Part shown: in pieces, positions 59,809 through 64,000 of the stretch
Layout: the number at the start of each line of letters is the position of its first letter
Position numbering within the stretch: position 1 is the stretch's first letter
DNA from: CAZWRN01 sp964446685
GTDB taxonomy: Bacteria; Patescibacteriota; Microgenomatia; Daviesbacterales; UBA10151
NCBI GenBank assembly: GCA_964446685.1
Contig: CAYUPO010000007.1
Coordinates: forward strand, 1 to 64,000
Reading direction: 5' to 3'
Length of the DNA: 64,000 nt
Made by a program: the position numbers and the translations under genes
Notes under the pieces: generated by a model
What the model saw: only the letters and a program-made list of their open reading frames with translations
Told to the model about the DNA's origin: nothing
Databases searched by the model: none

Positions 59809-59814
59809 TATAAT
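59809..59814 (+). promoter_or_regulatory. -10 box of prfB
   Basis: A perfect TATAAT ends six bases before the ATG at 59821, so the transcript would begin at the start codon. No Shine-Dalgarno motif lies between them. The -35 region is not clear. Confidence 0.55.
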
Positions 59815-59820
59815 TCCCTC

Positions 59821-60894
59821 ATGGACGAAATTCAACAAAAATTAAAAGATCAAAAAGACCGGTTTGAAAAAATCAAATTACAGCTAAACCGTGACAAAAT
59901 GCAGCAGGAGATACTGGAACTTGAGGCACAAACAATGAAAGAGGGTTTTTGGAATGATCAAAAACAGGCTCAGTCTATTGGCAGACAGCTTTCAGAAAAA
60001 CAAAAAACAGTTGCCACAATGGATGAACTTGAACAAAGGATTGCTGACGGTCTGGAATTGTCAGGGGACGAAGTGATGCTGGAAGATCTGACCACTGAAA
60101 CTAAACTAATTGAAAAAATTCTTTCTGAATTTGAATTAAAGTTATTTTTATCTCACCCGCATGATGACTCAGAAGCCATACTTGCCGTACACTCCGGAGC
60201 TGGCGGAACAGAAGCCATGGATTGGGCATTAATGCTCTCACGGATGTATCAGCGCTATTTTGAGAAAAAAGGCTGGCAGTATGAGATATCGGATGAATCA
60301 GCTGGTGAAGAAGCGGGTATTAAAACAATGTCGATGATAGTCCACGCTCCTTTTGGTTTCGGTTTGTTAAAAGGCGAAGCAGGTACTCACCGTTTAGTCC
60401 GATTATCCCCTTTCAACGCTGATAGTTTGCGCCAAACTTCTTTTGCTTTAGTTGAAGTTTTACCAGTAATTGAAGACAACAACGAAGTCGAACTAAACGA
60501 AAACGATATTGAATTTGATTCTTTCCGCAGTGCCGGAGCCGGCGGACAAAATGTTAACAAAGTTTCAACAGCAGTCAGGCTAAAACATATTCCTACCGGA
60601 ATCGTAGTCACCTGCCAGACTGAAAGATCTCAGCTTCAAAATCGGGAAAACGCTATGAAACTACTTTTAGGAAAACTCTGGCAAAAACAACAGGAAGAAC
60701 AAAAAGCAGTCCAAAAAGAGCTCCGGGGAACTAACACTCAGGGCTCATGGGGGACCCAAATACGTTCTTATGTCTTACATCCATACAAAATGGTCAAAGA
60801 TCTCCGGACCGAACAGGAAACATCCAATGCTGAAGGCGTATTAGATGGCAACCTAGATGAATTCATCGAAGCTGAAGTTCGTATATTAAGTTAA
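59821..60894 (+). CDS. prfB: Peptide chain release factor 2
   Basis: The protein has 357 residues from the ATG at 59821; a TTG at 59791 is in frame but lies upstream of the -10 box. It has the stop-codon-reading tripeptide Ser196-Pro197-Phe198 in RLVRLSPFNA and the GGQ catalytic motif at 241-243 in GAGGQNVNKVS. RF2 ends translation at UGA and UAA. The reading frame is continuous, without the in-frame UGA programmed frameshift found in many bacteria, so autoregulation by that route is absent. Its presence shows that UGA is a stop codon here. Confidence 0.95.
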   Translation: MDEIQQKLKDQKDRFEKIKLQLNRDKMQQEILELEAQTMKEGFWNDQKQAQSIGRQLSEKQKTVATMDELEQRIADGLELSGDEVMLEDLTTETKLIEKILSEFELKLFLSHPHDDSEAILAVHSGAGGTEAMDWALMLSRMYQRYFEKKGWQYEISDESAGEEAGIKTMSMIVHAPFGFGLLKGEAGTHRLVRLSPFNADSLRQTSFALVEVLPVIEDNNEVELNENDIEFDSFRSAGAGGQNVNKVSTAVRLKHIPTGIVVTCQTERSQLQNRENAMKLLLGKLWQKQQEEQKAVQKELRGTNTQGSWGTQIRSYVLHPYKMVKDLRTEQETSNAEGVLDGNLDEFIEAEVRILS

Positions 60895-60975
60895 CCAGTA
60901 AATCAGAGAACTAGTTAATCAGATTGTTTGATCCTACCCTAATTAACTAATCCACCAACTAACTAATTAACTTTT
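60895..60975. repeat. AT-rich spacer with AACTAATTAAC-type short repeats
   Basis: TTAACCAGTAAATCAGAGAA and ACTAGTTAATCAG can pair imperfectly, and CTAATTAACTAAT and AACTAACTAATTAAC repeat further on. The spacer up to 61019 holds no gene; a promoter follows at 60991. Confidence 0.45.
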
Positions 60976-60990
60976 CCTCCTATCTCCCTC

Positions 60991-61021
60991 TTGAAAGTTA
61001 CTAGCTAAAGTGTGCTAAAAT
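60991..61021 (+). promoter_or_regulatory. Promoter of the membrane-anchored unknown gene at 61029
   Basis: TTGAAA and TAAAAT are 19 bases apart, with TGC before the -10 (extended -10). The -10 overlaps an ATG at 61020 and ends seven bases before the ATG at 61029, which I take as the start. Confidence 0.5.
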
Positions 61022-61028
61022 GAATTCT

Positions 61029-61469
61029 ATGGACGAAAGAAACAGCAGCCAATTTGTACATAAATTATCAGGCCCATCCCGTTACAAAGTATTAGGCTTA
61101 GTGCTTGTTTTAGCTCTGGTTGGCGGAGTAGGCACAGGCTTTGCTTTAGGATCAAGTCAGAATGGATCATCCCCAGTAGCAATTATTACCGGAACTGCTG
61201 ACAAAGCTGAAACAGCTCATCAGGACACACAAACATTTAAGGACTTCGCTGAAGGTAAAATCACCAAAAAACCAGAAGTCAAAGCAGGTACTTATGCCGA
61301 GGGAACCCATCTACTTGTACGAGATGGCGCTGTTCCTGTTGCCTTAACCTCATCGGTGGTTGATTTATCTTTATATGAAGATAAAAAAGTTAAAGTCTAT
61401 GGTGAAACCCAAAAAGCCATCAAAGAAGGTTGGTTGATGGATGTCGGTAAAGTAGAAGAAACCAATTAG
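61029..61469 (+). CDS. Membrane-anchored protein of unknown function
   Basis: This protein has 146 residues from the ATG at 61029 (149 from 61020). A basic stretch (RYKVLG) is followed by one helix with LGLVLVLALVGGVGTGFALG (about 20-39), then an outer part of about 105 residues. The region EGTHLLVRDGAVPVALTSSVV through KKVKVYGET looks like a small beta-barrel (OB-like) fold, inferred from pattern only. I do not recognise the family. It stands between prfB and ftsE with a promoter of its own; a cell-envelope role is plausible. Confidence 0.6.
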   Translation: MDERNSSQFVHKLSGPSRYKVLGLVLVLALVGGVGTGFALGSSQNGSSPVAIITGTADKAETAHQDTQTFKDFAEGKITKKPEVKAGTYAEGTHLLVRDGAVPVALTSSVVDLSLYEDKKVKVYGETQKAIKEGWLMDVGKVEETN

Positions 61470-61555
61470 CGTATAGCGGCAAGTGTTTAGCGAAAAGAAA
61501 AAACATCATTAATATTTAATCTCCACGCTGTCCGCTGCCATCTATACCCCAAAAA

Positions 61556-62242
61556 ATGATTATTAAATTTGAAAATGTTACAAAAAGATTCTCTTCCTCC
61601 ATCACCGCAGTTGATGACATCAATTTAGAAATTCAGTCAGGCGAATTTGTTTTTTTAGTCGGCCCTTCCGGAGCTGGTAAATCAACCCTACTCCGCCTAT
61701 TAACCAGAGAAAATAATGCCACCTCAGGAAAAATTCAGGTGGGAGATACTGAAGTTACCAGACTGAAATCAAGCGACATACCACATTATCGCCGTAAAAT
61801 TGGTTTCGTTTTTCAAGATTTTAAACTTTTAGAAGACCGGACCGTATTTGAAAATGTCGCTCTGACTCTGGAAGTCAGAAATTATTCTGAAGAAGAAATA
61901 CATAAAGAGGTGGAAAGAATTTTAAAATTATTTGAAATCTGGGGAAGAAGAAATCTGTTTCCCAGCCAACTCTCAGGCGGTGAAGCTCAAAGGACAGCTA
62001 TTGCCAGAGCAATCATTGGTAAACCGGAAATATTACTGGCTGATGAACCTACCGGAGATCTCGATCCTCAAACTTCATGGGGAGTGATGCAACTTTTAAA
62101 TGAAATTAACTCCTGGGGGACAACAGTAGTTATGGCCACACACAACCATGAAATCGTCAACTCACTAAAACGCCGGGTTATTTTAGTCAAAGAAGGAAAA
62201 ATAGTTAAAGATATTAAGGAAGGAAAGTACGAGTTACATTAA
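61556..62242 (+). CDS. ftsE: Cell division ATPase FtsE
   Basis: The 228-residue ATPase has Walker A GPSGAGKS (36-43), Q-loop FVFQDFKLL (85-93), signature LSGGEAQR (139-146) and Walker B LLADEPTGDLDP with Glu164. FENVTKRFSS at the start and RTVFENVALTLEV are typical of FtsE. It powers FtsX to activate cell-wall hydrolases at the division site. The pair with ftsX and the EnvC-like gene directly downstream confirms the call. TATACC seven bases before the ATG could be a weak -10, so a leaderless start is possible here too. Confidence 0.95.
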   Translation: MIIKFENVTKRFSSSITAVDDINLEIQSGEFVFLVGPSGAGKSTLLRLLTRENNATSGKIQVGDTEVTRLKSSDIPHYRRKIGFVFQDFKLLEDRTVFENVALTLEVRNYSEEEIHKEVERILKLFEIWGRRNLFPSQLSGGEAQRTAIARAIIGKPEILLADEPTGDLDPQTSWGVMQLLNEINSWGTTVVMATHNHEIVNSLKRRVILVKEGKIVKDIKEGKYELH

Positions 62243-62244
62243 AA

Positions 62245-62358
62245 ATTTCTAATTACTAATAACTAAGTACTCTAAACAATGATCAAATTTTAAAGTCAAA
62301 GTTTAGAAATTTAATACATTTAGATTTATTTAGAAATTAGAAATTAGAAATTAAAAAT
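62245..62358. repeat. Inverted repeat, AATTTCTAATTA family, copy 3
   Basis: AATTTCTAATTACTAATAAC with AAGTACTCTAA on the left and TTTATTTAGAAATTAGAAA with further TTAGAAATTA on the right form the arms; GTTTAGAAATTTAA lies between. It separates ftsE from ftsX, which are usually adjacent or overlapping. Confidence 0.7.
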
Positions 62359-62365
62359 TTTAATC

Positions 62366-63241
62366 ATGAGATTACTTAGCTTTGTCAGACGCAATATCAG
62401 AAGAACTCCATATCAGGCTTTGGCAGCAATTATGGTGATGTTTTTAACCTTTTTAACAATGCAAATTTTCGCTTTGCTTGGACTGGGGTCTCATGTTTTG
62501 CTTAAAGAATTCGAATCAAAACCACAGGTAATTGGTTTCTTTGAAGACAACACCACTGAGCAGGATATCGCGGCAATTAAACGTAATCTTGAACAAACCG
62601 GAAAAGTGACGTCCATTAAATATATTTCCAAAGAAGAAGCTTTTAAAAATTATAAAGAACTAAATAAAGATGATCCAAGATCTCTTGAGTTGGTCACAGC
62701 CAGCATGCTCCCACCGTCGCTTGAAGTCTCAACCACTACACCTCAGGATTTGTCATTAGTGGCTGATATGCTGTCACAGGAACCAGTTATTGGCAAAGAC
62801 AACGTTATTATTCCTCTGAATGTAATTGATACTATCACCCGGGTTTCAAACAGTATCAGATACACCGGCAGTATCGTAATTTTGTTTCTCAGCTTCTTCT
62901 CCCTTCTTATCATATTAATGATTATCGGCTTTAAATTAAGACTTAAGCGAAAGGAAATCGAAATCATGAAATTACTGGGAGCTTCCACCTGGTTTATCAG
63001 AGCTCCATTTTTACTGGAGGGTATTTTTTACAGCTGTGTCGGAGCGTTCATCGCCTGGATATTCACCTACCTGATAGTCTGGTATGCAACTCCGTTTGTC
63101 CAAAGCAATATCTATGAAGTAAAACTGTTGCCTATTTCACCACTAGTTATGTTAGGTATTTTAGTTGCCTCTCAAGTTGTTGCTTTCTTCATCGGCCTCA
63201 TTGGTTCTTTCGGCGCTATTAGACGCTACCTGCATCACTAA
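62366..63241 (+). CDS. ftsX: Cell division permease FtsX
   Basis: This 291-residue protein has the FtsX layout: a helix near 22-45, an outer domain to about residue 165, and three helices near 170-192, 215-240 and 260-285. FVRRNIRRTPYQALAAIMVMF-type N-terminus (read in parts), SKEEAFKNYKELN in the outer domain, and EIEIMKLLGASTWFIRAPFLLEG at the coupling helix are all characteristic. FtsX uses FtsE to drive conformational change in an outer hydrolase partner such as EnvC/PcsB. The next gene encodes a protein of this type, starting 7 bp after the stop. Confidence 0.95.
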   Translation: MRLLSFVRRNIRRTPYQALAAIMVMFLTFLTMQIFALLGLGSHVLLKEFESKPQVIGFFEDNTTEQDIAAIKRNLEQTGKVTSIKYISKEEAFKNYKELNKDDPRSLELVTASMLPPSLEVSTTTPQDLSLVADMLSQEPVIGKDNVIIPLNVIDTITRVSNSIRYTGSIVILFLSFFSLLIILMIIGFKLRLKRKEIEIMKLLGASTWFIRAPFLLEGIFYSCVGAFIAWIFTYLIVWYATPFVQSNIYEVKLLPISPLVMLGILVASQVVAFFIGLIGSFGAIRRYLHH

Positions 63242-63248
63242 ATTCTTT

Positions 63249-64000
63249 ATGGAAAGAAAACATTTCAAAAAGTTATTTCAAATTAAAGGACGTCTGATTG
63301 TTTATAGCTTACTCGCTTTTACCTTTGTCGCATTTTTCTTACTACCAACTACTTCCTATGCCCAATCATCGGCTGATCTGGAAAAACAGTTAAAAGACAA
63401 ACAGGAAGAGATTAAAAAAGTTCAGGCACAATTGGAAGATTCCCAAAAACAGGAAAAAACCCTCAAAACCCAGCTTCAGGTGATAGATAGCCAGGTAAAA
63501 ATAACCTTACTAAAAATTGATGAAACTGAGTTTCAGATTACAAAACTGGATAAAGAAATCGAAGATCTTGGCACTCGGATTGGTAGACTTTCCCAAAGTG
63601 TAGATACTCTTTCAGAAGTTCTGCTAAACCGGATCGTTTTAACTTACAAGCATGGTAGTATCAGTCCAATCGAGTTGATCTTCTCCTCCACCAGTCTGGG
63701 TGATCTGATGGAGAGAGTCAAATATCTTCAGGTAATTCAGGCCAATGATAAAAAAGTTCTCTATGAACTTCAGGCCACCAAAACCAGTTACAACGATCAA
63801 AAAAATGATAAAGAGGTCAGACAAAAACAACAGGAAAAACTTAAAAATGATTTAGAAAATTATCAGACCCAGTTGGCTGATCAGAAAAAAGCCAAAGACG
63901 AACTTTTAAGAGCAACTCAAAATGATGAAGCAAAATTCCAGCAGCTGTTGGTCAAACTGCGGGCTGATACTGAATCTATCTCCCGTGCATTAGCTAGTGC
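63249..64000 (+). CDS. EnvC/PcsB-like coiled-coil protein, partial
   Basis: Only the first 250 codons are in the window; the frame is open at the right edge. A signal peptide or anchor (basic KKLFQIKGR, then a hydrophobic stretch about 17-34 and SYAQS) is followed by long coiled coil from about residue 40 to the end, rich in Lys, Glu and Gln. SPIELIFSSTSLGDLMERVKY-type text near 138-160 (split here by reading) matches EnvC-like proteins. In the family a LytM (M23) or CHAP domain follows; it should lie beyond the window. It is placed with ftsE and ftsX as their outer partner. Confidence 0.85.
   Translation, partial: MERKHFKKLFQIKGRLIVYSLLAFTFVAFFLLPTTSYAQSSADLEKQLKDKQEEIKKVQAQLEDSQKQEKTLKTQLQVIDSQVKITLLKIDETEFQITKLDKEIEDLGTRIGRLSQSVDTLSEVLLNRIVLTYKHGSISPIELIFSSTSLGDLMERVKYLQVIQANDKKVLYELQATKTSYNDQKNDKEVRQKQQEKLKNDLENYQTQLADQKKAKDELLRATQNDEAKFQQLLVKLRADTESISRALAS

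Noticed and set aside
59821..60894. Programmed frameshift in prfB
   Set aside because: The reading frame is continuous from a good ATG with a -10 box just before it, and no in-frame UGA interrupts the N-terminal region.

Overview
The window looks like a chromosomal segment of a Candidate Phyla Radiation (Patescibacteria) bacterium, most likely of the Microgenomates (OP11) group; this is inference. The reasons are AT-rich sequence, tightly overlapping genes, a TsaB reduced to its N-terminal lobe, an unusually large set of multi-pass GT-C-like membrane glycosyltransferases, and intergenic spaces filled with short inverted and tandem repeats. UGA is used as stop (many ATGA overlaps) and a full release factor 2 is present, so the standard bacterial code applies and the UGA-recoding Gracilibacteria/Absconditabacteria are excluded. 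No rRNA, tRNA, CRISPR array, phage gene or transposase gene was seen.

Positions 1-47671 form one very large surface-glycan island. It holds about 19 GT-C-like integral membrane proteins (GT39/ArnT-like, GT87-like, PIG-V-like, YfhO-like and 6-pyruvoyl-tetrahydropterin-synthase-related types), eight GT2 enzymes, three GT4 enzymes, two flippases, GDP-fucose synthase, and one small unknown protein. Its core is a run of six related GT39-like genes at 8517-18979. Most genes lie on the minus strand in long overlapping operons: 15325 down to 1, 22629 to 17234, 25993 to 22756, and 43909 to 28982. A few plus-strand genes interrupt them.

Positions 47773-54002 carry nucleotide-sugar genes: rmd and gmd (GDP-D-rhamnose) and rmlD, rmlC, rmlB, rmlA (dTDP-L-rhamnose). 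With fcl at 1170-2132 the cell could also make GDP-L-fucose. A coherent model is that cytoplasmic enzymes make GDP- and dTDP-sugars, GT4/GT2 enzymes build lipid-linked intermediates, DPM/ALG5-like GT2 enzymes charge polyprenyl phosphate, flippases move lipid-linked glycans outward, and GT-C enzymes transfer sugars outside the membrane. No O-antigen ligase or polymerase was recognised.

Positions 54015-64000 are more ordinary: a small membrane protein, a CAP-domain protein, tsaB, a MacA/MacB-type ABC export system in three genes, two unknown proteins, prfB, ftsE, ftsX, and the start of an EnvC-like coiled-coil protein. Several genes here have a -10-like box ending 6-7 bases before the ATG and no Shine-Dalgarno sequence, which suggests leaderless transcripts. 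The spacers contain several repeat families; some repeats continue in frame into coding sequence.
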